64,000 bases of DNA from Sesamum alatum (lineage: Eukaryota > Streptophyta > Magnoliopsida > Lamiales > Pedaliaceae), in assembly GCA_034509735.1 (NCBI GenBank), contig JACGWO010000006.1, forward strand, positions 33,721,141-33,785,140. Reading direction: 5' to 3'. The position numbers and the translations under genes were made by a program. Below are positions 10,043 through 20,153 of this stretch, one piece after another (the stretch's first letter is position 1; every line of letters begins with the position of its first letter). The notes below the pieces were generated by a model, which saw only the letters and a program-made list of their open reading frames with translations, ran no database searches and was not told the DNA's origin.

Positions 10043-12811
10043 ATGGTTTATTTCAAGGATATCTCGTCTTCTTCCGGAGTGCAACATTTGATTATTCTTG
10101 ATGTCAAGAAACAAATCCGAGGAGAAAGGAACAACTTTGATGACTCACGCTCCTCTTATCGGTCGATATGTGAAACCATGGCAAGATTGAAAAATATACT
10201 CTACACGGAGCAATGGTCTTGAGAGGTTCCGTTAAGCAAGACATCCAAAACGTGGTCTTTGCAAGCCACTCATCATTGTCGTTCCAATGAGGTTGGTCCC
10301 TTATCTACATTAGGCTACCGCATCATTGAAGGCAAAGCCAAGCGGGAAGACACCATTCAATTTGCCAGCGAGTTTTGCTACACCAAAGGATTTGGGAGTG
10401 GACTAAAGACATCCTTAGCCTATGAGAGCACAAACTAATTGCTACTCAAGTATACGACTCAGTATATGCCTCGTTGTTCACTTATGACCACAACTCTGAC
10501 GTCATCAAAGTGTTATGTGAAGCATGGTGCCCATCAACCAACACTCTTTTGACGTCCTTATGAGAGTTGTCCATCTCACTGTGGGACTTGCATACCTTCA
10601 CTGGGCTTCCTATGACTGGGCTCCTCTACGACGAAGTTGTTCAAGTGCCAAGGATCTCGACGGCGTTGACGAGACGGGACGAAGATTTGTGCCTTGCTCT
10701 TGCAGATTATTGCTCCATGCTTATCATTTGCTTCAAAGAAGTAGTAGCAAAGGTCAACTTTCTCAAGTCTCTGCCGACAAGGATAAAAGTTTTGGTTTAA
10801 AAGGGCCACAAAGTATTGCGAGCCTCCTTTGGGTAAAGAGAAAAGGCGGTTCGTCCCAAGTCAACTCATAATCCTTCTGGGACTTTGGAGTACATGGCAA
10901 GTGGTCAACCGAAGATGAAGCGATACTTTTGAAACTCCGCATTGAAGGAAGCTTAAAAGAAGAGATGTTCTTGGCTGCGTACTTGGCGTGTTTGCCTTTG
11001 CACTTTTATTCTTTCCATTGATGACATTGGTTCAGTAGTCCAAGCACTTTCAAAGTGGTAAGTATCACGGCCGCCTGTCGAAAGGTTGGTCTTGTTGTTC
11101 CAGTCTTAGCTAGTATCTACAAAGGTTTGAACATAATTTCTAACTCTCCAAGACCAACTCGTGCACATTCTCCATTTCTACTTCATTTCGTTTATAGTTG
11201 GATAGACCACTATTTCAAGACTCACTACCAAGTCTTGCGAGGTGTACATGGGCCCAAAATGACGCTCTTCTCAGGTGAAAGCGGTGCGAAATATTACGAC
11301 CCACAAGAGGCGCGAAAATGACTTCACAAAGGTGACTTTGTCTCTTGGACTTGCAACATGATCACGATGGACAAAGACTTCTCATTTGTTGACGATGGGT
11401 GTGCGAAAGAAGTTGAAGGAACTTATTCATGGCCATTCGTTCGAACTATCTTCCTTTGCGGCAAGGGGATCACTTCGTCGTTGAGCCTTATAGCCCCCAT
11501 CGATTCGGTCGCCAATTTGGGTTCTTTCAAGAAGTGCTAGGAATTCTTTCGCTAGACGTTCGCAAGGCTTCCTTGGAAGATAGAATTCTCCACTGGCGTT
11601 TATGTACTCATCCAAGACCGTGGAAAAGGTGTGGTTTCCTTCTTTGACCCCAAATGCAAAGAAATTCTCTTCCGAGTCGTACAAAAAATGGTGAATCGAA
11701 GCTCATGGTGGCTTCCTTGAGGAAAATATGGCGAGATTGTTTGCTTCAAACTCGAGTAAGGTTCATCTCCAAGACAAAGAGCATGGCAAGGGAGTTGCTC
11801 AAGATTCGCCTCTTGAAGCGAGTAAGAGAAAAAGTACTTCTCGTCCCTTGGAGGAAAGTGGGAGTAGCAAGTCCGACCATCATTGGAAGAGGCCGAAAAG
11901 GGATTCCAACCTTTCGAAGCCGACAAACATTGATGTTGATGGTGATGCCTCAAGTCATGCACCATCACTGTTGAATTTTGCCAAGGCGGTTTTTTTTTTT
12001 TAAACTCTTTTATTTTTTCTCACTTTGGAGTGATAACATCTTCATTTGTTTCTAACTTAAGTTGATGCATTATTGCAGTTAGAGGATGAAGTCCTACCAG
12101 CCGAAGACGATGAAACTTCTCAAGATAGCCAAGGATCGATTTTGGGACCTCATCCACTTCGAATGAGACTTAAGGGAAAACAAACTCCTTTAATGTTGTG
12201 ATGTCCGTATTTGAAGGCGAGAGATTTTTCCTTAATCATCAAAAGGAGTTTCTTCAAAAGTTGTGGAGTGATCTTCTCGCGAAAATATCAAAGCCCTAAT
12301 TGACTATATCTCATCAATCAAATGAAACGTTTATTTCGTCCTTGAATCTATGAAGAGCTTTCAGAAGTTTGACATTTCCAAAGTAGAAGACTCATTGAAC
12401 GTGTTCTTTGCCAAGGCTACTGCTTATGATGAAGCAAGGTCATCGTCTTCCTAAAATTTAAACACACGTCTTCTTGAGCAATAGTTAAAAGAAGTCAACG
12501 ATCGTCTCCAAGATGCCCAAGTTAAAGACAGTGAAGAGGCTTCTGAGATCCACTCCACTATAGATGTGTTAGAGCGCATTGAGAAGGAGAATGTGGCCTT
12601 GAAGGAGCAAAGAACAAACATGTGTGCCACTTTGAAGGGAAAACAACTTCTTCGTACCGCTCAACCCGAAGTTTGTGGGATCAAAGAGGAAATTGCAGCG
12701 CTTAAAAATACTACCCTACTCGATGAGGAAGTAGTTGAGAACTTGAAATCTTCAAAAGCAATTTTGGAAGTCCTCAAGGAAGAGTTGAAGAGTTTGAGTC
12801 ATTTTGCTTGA
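10043..12811 (+). pseudogene. Plant mobile domain (PMD) cargo gene of Gypsy-2, decayed
   Basis: It is encoded antisense to Gypsy-2. The likely start is the ATG at 10043 (MVYFKD), matching the same start in Gypsy-1 at 40363. Broken-frame matches to the Gypsy-1 copy run through the PMD core: W-LQATHH, EGKAK, a YDSVYASLFTY-like block, LP-M-GLLYDEVV, RPTRAHSPF, SYFKTHYQ and the intact block SNYLPLRQGDHFVVEPYSPH. A nuclear-type K/R/S-rich segment, an intron at 11989-12078 and a C-terminal coiled-coil-like part (12566-12811, Glu/Leu/Lys-rich, ending SLSHFA) follow. PMD (PF10536) occurs in the Arabidopsis MAIL1/MAIN silencing proteins and in transposons. This copy has many frameshifts and stops, so it is not functional. 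Its role in the element is unknown. Confidence 0.72.
11989..12078 (+). other. Predicted intron in the Gypsy-2 PMD gene
   Basis: The donor is GCG|GTTTTT at 11989 and the acceptor TATTGCAG at 12078, 90 nt long and T-rich. Splicing joins ...NFAKA to LEDEVLPAEDDETS without frame change. The Gypsy-1 copy has a GT...AG intron at the same place (38271-38365). Confidence 0.6.
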
Positions 12812-13194
12812 GATGTGTTTAGGACCTTATCCTTTGTTGAGTTCCTTCATTTCTACTTTTGTTCTAAGTCATGAACCTCGTTGTTTCCTTTTGACATTAC
12901 ATAATAGAAGTTTGTTTTCTATCTTGAAATCTTTGTGCATATTTACTTTGAAATTCATGACATAGAATGGATACGCGACAAACCAACTATCCCATATGAA
13001 ATAATGTAACTCCAAATTTGCAACAAATTAATCGTCCAACGTGGAAAACATAATTCATGTAATTTATGATTGAACTTAGAAAATATAAAGCTGCCTACGT
13101 ACTCCATGAAGGGATCAAGTCATAACGTAATTCAAAGAAACTTGAATTTTTTTTCTCTTTTTTTTTTTGTTTAAAAGGGGTGTCGTATGCAATT
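12812..13194. other. Spacer between PMD gene and pol of Gypsy-2
   Basis: No gene is seen. The two reading directions converge here: the PMD gene ends at 12811 (plus) and integrase at about 13195 (minus). Around 13090-13135 it shares the CTGCCTACGTACTCCATGAA-type segment with the same place in Gypsy-1 (37280-37300). Confidence 0.5.
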
Positions 13195-14152
13195 GATACT
13201 CACAAGAACTTTCCATTGATTGGACCAATTCTCAAGCCATCTTCAGCGACCAACTTGTAAGCGTTGTTTGTGTAGACTTCCTTGATGACATAAGGACCAT
13301 CCCATTTTGATATGAACTTGTTTCCAGTACGGTGAGTGGTAATGATGGGTCTTCTCACAGCAAACACCAAATCGCCCACTTGAAAAGAGCGAATTCGTAC
13401 TTTCTTATTAAATGCCCTTGAGAGACGAGCTTCATAACACTCGAGTCTTTGTTGTGCTTCTAACATCTTTTCATTCAGAGCTTCCAACTCCTCAAGGCGC
13501 AAGCGTGCGTTTTCTTCTTGAGTTAACCCTTCTTGAATAGTTATTCTCAATGATGGGATCTGTTGCTCAAGAGGGACGATAGCTTCCACGCCATACACTA
13601 AGGGATAGGGGGTTGCTTGAGTAGGTGTGCGGTAAGTGGTTCTATAAGCCCATAAAGGTTCTTCCATTTGCTCGTGCCATTTGACTTCGCGATCACATTT
13701 TTCAACAAGTTGCACAGAGTTTTGTTGAATGCTTCAGCTAGTCCATTTGCAGCCCGTTATACATCTTGGATTTCCTCTACTTGAAGTTGAACCTCTAGGT
13801 GAGCTTGTCTATTAGGCTATTGCAGAAAGGCTTCCCATTATCGGTGATGATGTAGCGGGGGATTCCATAACAATAGATGATGTTGACGCGGATAAAGTCG
13901 GCGATATTTTTCGTTTTTTACTTCCTTGAGAGGCACGACTTCAGTTCACTTGGAAAAGTAGTCAGTCACAACCAAGATATATAAATGTCCAGCAGAAGAC
14001 TTTGTAAGAGGTCCAACCACATCTAAGCCCCAAGCGTCGAATGGCCATGATGCAACTATCGGGTGTAACGGTTCTGGCGGTTGGTGGATGAAGTTAGCAT
14101 GGAACTGAAACGCTTGACATCTTTGTGTGTAATTTATGCAATCCTTGACTAG
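13195..14152 (-). pseudogene. Integrase of Gypsy-2, N-terminally truncated by hAT
   Basis: The reading starts abruptly at the hAT border with VKDCINYTQRCQ, the end of the HHCC zinc-binding region. The core follows: WGLDVVGP (first catalytic Asp), then in a shifted frame ITDNGKPF (second Asp) and ANGLAEAFNKT (catalytic Glu kept). The C-terminal 171-codon frame 13200-13715 is uninterrupted and holds the WAYRTTYRTPTQATPYPLVYG segment family and the GPYVI-EV-----Y end typical of gypsy integrases. The enzyme would join element DNA to the host genome. Frameshifts near 13740-13940 and the missing N-terminus make it a pseudogene. Unlike in Gypsy-1, the catalytic triad codons survive. Confidence 0.85.
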
Positions 14153-14774
14153 GGGAGGGCATCGGGTCAGGTTCGCCGGGTTTGGGTTTTTGGGGTCGGG
14201 TAGTAAAAATTGTACTCGATCCCCAATTTGATTATGGCGGGTACCTGACAATCGGATACTTGTCGGGTTCGGGTACCCGATTGTCGGGTTCGGGTAATGA
14301 AATTAAGAGAAAAAAAAAATCCAACTTCCTGCTCAATCATGCTCAAATTCAACAAATAATCCAGATTAGTTGAGATTCAACAAAAATTCTAGATTCAAAA
14401 ATTCTAACTAATTATGCTAATTGCTCCATGCATAAAATACCAAAAGTCAATCACTACATCAACAAAAATATTAACATTTCATCATAATTGTTAATCCACA
14501 ATTACATATGAAATACTACGCCAATTCACCAAAATCAACTTCGCCAAGCAGAGTGAACAAGTGCCACAATCAAATATCAAGGATTGTTGAATCAACTCCC
14601 AATTTTGTCTACTCTACAAGAAAACACAAAAATAATGAGATTAATATAATACATAAAATTATATATAATTTAGTACCAAAAAAAAAAAAAAGAGCAAGAG
14701 GCATAATATAAAGTACCTTTCTCAGCATTTCTACTTCATTTTAATCTTCTTTGACGCTTATTGGTTTAGAATCT

Positions 14775-16790
14775 TTACGGATCCAATCTTGAGCACAAAA
14801 TAATTGCTTGAACAATTTTAGGAGACAATGAGCTCCTAAATGCATCAAGAACAGAACCACCGGTGCTAAATGTGGACTCTGAAGCAATAGTCAAGACGGG
14901 AACCGCCAATATATCTCGAGCTATCTTTGAGAGAATAGGAAACCTCTGAGTGTTTACTTTCCACTATTTCAATATATCAAAATTTTCCGTATACTCCTCG
15001 ACATCCTCACTAAGTTACTTGTCTAACTCTAACATCACGTAATCTTTGCCCCCCGTCATGTACATCATATACTCTTCTTGTAAAGTGATCCTATGAACCC
15101 TCTTATTCTCTTGATCATGCATAGGCACCTCCTTTGACGAAGACGAAGATGAAGAAACATGACTTGATGATGAACCCGGACTTTCTAGAGTTCCTTGAAG
15201 TGTTTGCCCATATCTTAACTTGTAATCGTAAATAACTCATGAAGACCATCCCTCACTAGCTCTTTCATTGCATCACTTTTTCCAACACCACCATATAATT
15301 TGTCAAAGGAAAATTCTACAAACCCCAATTTGTGATGTGGATCAAGAATCACAGCATAATATAAAACCATATTCTTATTTTCAATTGATCCCCAATACTT
15401 GTCATAACTTTCTTTCATTCTTCTTGCCATCTAGCTTAATTTAATATCATCACTGTTCAACCATTGTCTGAGAAGCAAATCAACCTCACATATTTCATGA
15501 AACACAATATTGGATGTGACATATGAAGAACCAGAAATGCACACAGTAAGATTGTAAAAATACCTCAAAAACTTCAATAGTAGCTTGGCCCTATCCCAAT
15601 CGTAATCAATTGGTACCCCATCAAATAGCTTCTTTGAAAGATCAGTCTTGTAGGCAAGATCTATGTCCTCGTAAGCATGAAATGCTCTTTTAAGACATAT
15701 TGCAGTGTCTAACATCAAGTGGATGGAGTTCCACCTAGTAGGTACATCAAGAGACAACATCTTTTTGGTTTCCATAAATTCGGCACACTCTTGAAATTTT
15801 TCGTACCTAGTCGGAGAGTTTCTCACATACCAAATGCACCTCTAATACGCGAGATGGAAGGTACGGAGAGTTTCTCACATACCAAATGCACCTCTAATAC
15901 GCGAGATGGCCTCATGCTCATCTTTGCCTTTCAAACCATCCTGAACCACAAGATTAATTATATGTGCCATACACCTCATATCCATACACTTTCCACCCAA
16001 AATGTTATGACCCCAACTTTCAAGCTTCTTCTTCAAGTAAACAATAGCCCCATCATTAGAAGATGCATTATCAACTGTAATAGTAAAGATCTTTTCAATA
16101 CCCCAATCAAGTAAGCATTTTTCAACACCTTTACTAACTTATTCACTTTTGTGCCCGATAATTGGACAAAAGTTCAAAATTCTCTTATGCAATATCCAAT
16201 CATCATCAATAAAATGAGCAATGAGATACATATAATTAACTCTTTGAATAGATATCCAAGTGTCAGTTGTAATGTAAATCCTTTGAGCATGATTTTTAAT
16301 AAATGCCTTCAATTTTGCTCGCTCATCCACATACATATGAAGAATGTCTTTTGTTATTGTCCCTCTTGATGGAATAGCAAATATTGGACAAATAGTAGAC
16401 ACAAAATTTCTAAATTCGAAATTCTCAACCAACTTAAATGGGAGCTCATCTACTACAAGCATTTGACTTAAGGCCTCTCTAGATTTCTCTTGATCAAATC
16501 TCCAATTAACAAGTGGGGCATCTCTCTCGCCTAAGCGAGGTGATTGAAAAGATAATCAATTTTGACTTGTGGGAACTTCATGGGGTTTCTTTTTGCAAGA
16601 TTCAAAATGGTTCTTCAAAAGTCTAGTTCCATGCACTTTTGGATCAACTTTGATTTCCTTACTACAATATTTGCACCTAGCCTTTTGGACATTATCCTTT
16701 TCACAATAAAAGTTATGAAAGTGATCCACCAAGGTGATCCAAAAGTAACTGTCCTCTTTTTTCTTTTCTTAGAATAAAGTGAATTGTCCT
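14775..16790 (-). pseudogene. hAT transposase (zf-BED / RICESLEEPER-like), broken
   Basis: Read on the minus strand in several frames. From about 16760 comes a BED zinc finger (ARCKYCSKEI and HGTRLLKNHFESCKKKP after a frameshift). From 16462 comes the segment with LPFKLVENFEFRNFV and ITTDTWISIQRVNYM. From 15826 follow LDVPTRWNSIHLMLD and FLRYFYNLTVCISGSSYVTSN. From 15430 comes YYAVILDPHHKLGFVEF. The hAT dimerisation domain ends it at 14780-14960 (FPILSKIARDILAVPVLTIA, then ESTFSTGG and SLSP). This is the domain order of Ac/Tam3-type transposases. A 52-bp tandem duplication at 15813-15916 and several stops disable it. Confidence 0.88.
15813..15916. repeat. 52-bp tandem duplication in the hAT transposase
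   Basis: The block starting GGAGAGTTTCTCACATACC and ending ACGCGAGATGG occurs at 15813 and again at 15865. The period of 52 is not a multiple of three, so the second copy shifts the transposase frame. Confidence 0.9.
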
Positions 16791-17030
16791 CCTCATCCTC
16801 TTTATGCTCAGGATTATCAACATGCTCATTGACCTGATTTTGAAATCCAACCATGTATGCACCACCTTGAGCATCCGACAGTGCTGGTAAGTTTATGGCC
16901 GGTGATGATTGAGATTGAGAAAGACTTTCAAAATCTTTGAAATTCAATATATGAAAATCTGCAAAAAAAAAAAAATCAAACAAACAAACAAACCAAAGGT
17001 TAAAGAAAGCAATCTAATGAAAGCAAATCA

Positions 17031-19205
17031 GTAGACATGCTCAGCTTCGTGAATGGTTTATTGTCAGTGAGTAACTTTCTTCACAACACCGTCTCATAAG
17101 TACTTGAAGCACTGGTGCCAAGTAGAAGGAACCCCGCTATTTTCATGTAGCCAAGGTCGGCTAAGAAGCATGTTGTATGACGTCTTGGCATCTATGACAT
17201 GGAACAAGGCGGTTGACAACATATCTCCATCAACAAGGTTATTCTTATGATATCGAGAGCCCTTTGTCCCCCTTGGTTGAAGCCTAGGATCATCAAACGA
17301 CTATTTGTTAGTTCGTCCATGGAAACCCTAAGTCCTTTATTGTGAGTAACGGCAGAATATTGATCGTATAACCTCCATCAATTAGTATGCGGTTGACTCT
17401 TTGCTCACGTGCATAACAAGTTACGAACAATGGTCTATTATGCGGTTTAGAGCCAAGTAGTAGATCTTCATCAGTAAAGGTCATTGCTGACATGCATTCC
17501 TCATCAGAGATCTTTGTATTGGAGAGACTATCTTCTCCAAAAGGAGTTTCTTCCACATACATCATCTTGTATGAAGCTTTTTCTTTGAGTTCAACTATTC
17601 TGCGTCATGAGTGATCAGGTTTGAGGCAGCATTATCCTCTTCGAGTGAGATCTTTCCTGGCAGGCTAGTTGCATGACATTGTCTTTGAATATGAAGCAAG
17701 GCTATTTGCATGACATTGTCTTTGAATATGAAGCAGTCATGGATTGGATGTCCCACTAGTCGATGGTACTTGCAGTATTTCAGGTCATCAGTTCTTCCCG
17801 CCTATTCAGGTCGTTTCATTTCAGGTAATACAATGAGATTCTCATTAAGCAAATCATCAAAGATCCCAAAGACATTAGAGTCGAGGAAAGGATACTGTTT
17901 GGTTTGCATCTCTTTAAGAGTCAGTTTTCTTTGTCTTCTTTCTTGAGGGGCTTCCTTCTTCTCGCCACTCATATCGCTTGACTTTTCTCGTAATTTGAAA
18001 AGGGTTGTATTCACTGCCATGGATTCTTTGACTGGGGGTTTGGAGGAAGATTTGCCCCTCTCCTAGCTTCTTGTTTTTCTTTAAAGTTGCGGGATTCTTG
18101 AATGGGTGGCCCCTCGGCTCCACTTGCAACCATGCTAAGCTCCATGTCATGAGCTCGAGTAGCTAGTTCTTCGAATATTCTAGGTTGGATCCCTTGCAGT
18201 ATGTAGCGGAGACTCCAATACATTTCTTGGATGCATATTTCGATTGTCAAAGTCTCGGACAATCTGTCCTTGCAATTGAGACTCAAATTTCTCCAGCGGT
18301 TAATATAGTCAATGACCGGCTCTTCCTTCCATTAGTACGAGTTCGTGAGCTCGATCATGCTGATTGTCCTTCTGATGCTGTAAAAGCGGTTGAGAAACTC
18401 TTGTTCTAATTGCCTCCAACTATCAATTGAGTTGGCTTCCAAGTCAGTCAAATGCATTCTCTTTCAAGGATTGGACAAATTATTTCACGAGATGATCTCC
18501 GTAAGTCCCTGCATTGTTGCATGTTTCGATGAAGTGAGCCACATGCTATTTTTGATTGCCCTTGCCATCAAACTGTTGAAACTTGGAGGTTGATAGCCAA
18601 TTGACATCTTCAGATTATCAATTCTTTGTGTATATGGCTTCGTGTAAGTTATAGATGAGTTAGAGCCTCCCTCGAGTTGTCTTTAATATTTCCCATGATG
18701 AATTCTTTCAGTTGGTCAACAAGAATCAACCCATCTGAGGAGACTTGCAACTCTTTTGTTGATGACTTCTCCCTTTCGCTGGGTTATTGCTTTAGGGATG
18801 TTTCAGCTTTGTCATGGCCCTCAACTTGTTTTTCGGCCACATGACTGGCGTAAGTATTGTCGATCTTATTCATTAACTTATTGATTTGAGAGTCTTGTTT
18901 GCTAAACATGCTTTGCTAGACCCTCTATAGCCCTCGTCAAACTTGCAATTTGCTCCTCCAAGGTTGTAGTATTTGTCACCATGACGGGAGCTACGCTTGA
19001 TGTCGAGCGAGGAGTAGATAAAGAGGAGTCATCCTTCAAGTCTCCATCATATTCGTTAGTTTTACTAAGATGGAGTAGATCCTTCTCAACAACTTCATGG
19101 AAAGTCATCTCAAGGTATGTTTGTAACTTCTTTGACATGCTTCTGGTGATGACTCTATATTGTCATTTGAACTTGAAGCAGCCACTTTGAGCGTCGGAAT
19201 CTTGT
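17031..19205 (-). pseudogene. Gag-protease of Gypsy-2, broken
   Basis: From the PBS leftwards, minus-strand fragments match gag of Gypsy-1: an N-terminal part (19138-18902, ending LEEQIASLTRAIEGLAK), a decayed capsid domain, the [15 protein letters not shown] segment (18286-18011), and the C-terminal YRHLV/ELPEGKRPE-type region near 17800-17950. The protease-like domain follows, with ILIDGGYTINILP at 17308-17565. The DGG replaces the usual D-S/T-G triad but is the same as in Gypsy-1, so it may be the family form. The last recognisable part is [20 protein letters not shown] near 17090-17160. There are several stops and a 37-bp duplication at 17670-17743. Confidence 0.8.
17670..17743. repeat. 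37-bp tandem duplication in Gypsy-2 gag
   Basis: CATGACATTGTCTTTGAATA recurs at 17671 and 17708. The period of 37 breaks the reading frame. Confidence 0.85.
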
Positions 19206-19258
19206 TGGTGGCCATTGCGAAGCTTAAAAATTTGACGAAGAGATGGGAGGTAGAGATG

Positions 19259-19276
19259 GTCCCACTAGGCATGCTA
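19259..19276 (-). other. Primer binding site of Gypsy-2
   Basis: The minus strand reads TAGCATGCCTAGTGGGAC six bases inside the 5' LTR, matching the PBS of Gypsy-1 (TGGCACGCCGGGTGGGGC) and Gypsy-3 with substitutions. The leading TGG has decayed to TAG. Confidence 0.6.
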
Positions 19277-19282
19277 GAAATT

Positions 19283-20153
19283 TGTAAAGCAAATTTCGTG
19301 TTTATGAATTTATTGAAACACAAAAATACTACAAATGATTTTTGGATTTAATCAAATATCTTGTGGGTGCGAAATCTCTAGTTTAAGCCTCTGATTCTTC
19401 GTAATCTTCAATTTCGGCAACTTTAGAGGTGGAACTTGACATTTTAATCCCCTTCGAGGTTGACTTGGATCTTCAATAACGTTAATCAGGGGGTCTTTTG
19501 ACTTATTCTCGGATCAAACGCTATAAACTTGAAGAACTTCACTTGAACTCTTGGTGTTTGTTGGTGGAATTGCAGCTTCGATCTTCCGCCAAGGTGGATT
19601 TGTGCTTTGATAACGGTAATTCGTGGGTCTTTTGACTTTTCTCGAATCAAACGTTGGATTTGAAGGATTTTCATGACGAGTGCCTTGACTTTTGCTTTGA
19701 ACGCCGTGGATCTTCCTTGATTCGCGCTTGAGAGGATTTTGAAGCTTCTTGAATGCTCTCTTGCTCGTGCTTCCAATTTTGTCTTCAATTGTTTTTGTGT
19801 ACAGAACCCCTATTTATAGTTGTAGGATAGAAGACTTTTCCATATTTACTTGATGAAGTGGCACGATTTGATTGGTCCTTCGTCATTTGCTTCCATATTT
19901 GCAAGATGTGATTTTATTTCCATATTGACTTGCATTTGCTTGATTTGGAATATTTGATCCACTTGCCAAGAATATGAATTTGACACTTGGCGTCATTTGA
20001 TTGGTCAGAAAATAAATATTAATATCAATTAATCAACTATTTAATTTAGGAATTAAATTTAATTAAAATTCTCAAATATAAATAGAAATTGATATTTATT
20101 AGATTATTTCCACAGGGCGCAATTTTATTGGGCATAAATTTAATTTGTCTACA
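19283..20153 (-). repeat. 5' LTR of Gypsy-2
   Basis: The 871-bp LTR starts TGTAAAGCAAATTTCG on the plus strand and ends AATTTGTCTACA. A TATTTATAG box (near 19810-19818, minus strand) lies at the expected promoter position. The opposite copy is 7598-8455. Confidence 0.88.

Larger units (their letters stand above)
14153..17030 (-). mobile_element. Decayed hAT transposon inside Gypsy-2
   Basis: The plus-strand left end TAGGGGAGGGCATCGGGT fits a hAT terminal inverted repeat. It is followed by short subterminal repeats of the CGGGT/GGGTTCGGGT type (14153-14310), common in hAT elements. It cuts the Gypsy-2 integrase in the HHCC region. The transposase pseudogene is on the minus strand. No right-hand inverted repeat or 8-bp duplication was found; the right side runs out near a TTTTTTTTTTTTTGCAG intron acceptor (minus strand, about 16960) close to Gypsy-2 protease sequence at 17035. 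The right end, and with it the gypsy RT and RNase H, were probably lost in a deletion. Confidence 0.75.
7598..20153 (-). mobile_element. Gypsy-2: Tat-like LTR retrotransposon with PMD cargo, pol core lost
   Basis: The element is 12.56 kb on the minus strand. Its 5' LTR (19283-20153) and 3' LTR (7598-8455) have TG...CA ends. The flanking 5-mers, AGCCG at 7593-7597 and AGCCC at 20154-20158, are a target duplication with one mismatch. In element order it holds a PBS, gag, protease, a hAT transposon replacing RT and RNase H, integrase, an antisense PMD gene, a pyrimidine-rich (plus strand) spacer and the 3' LTR. It inserted into LINE-A. The LTRs are related to, but clearly diverged from, those of Gypsy-1 and Gypsy-3. 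It is decayed throughout. Confidence 0.88.

Noticed and set aside
11427..11968. Minus-strand frames of 85 and 122 codons
   Set aside because: They are reverse-strand shadows of the Gypsy-2 PMD gene.
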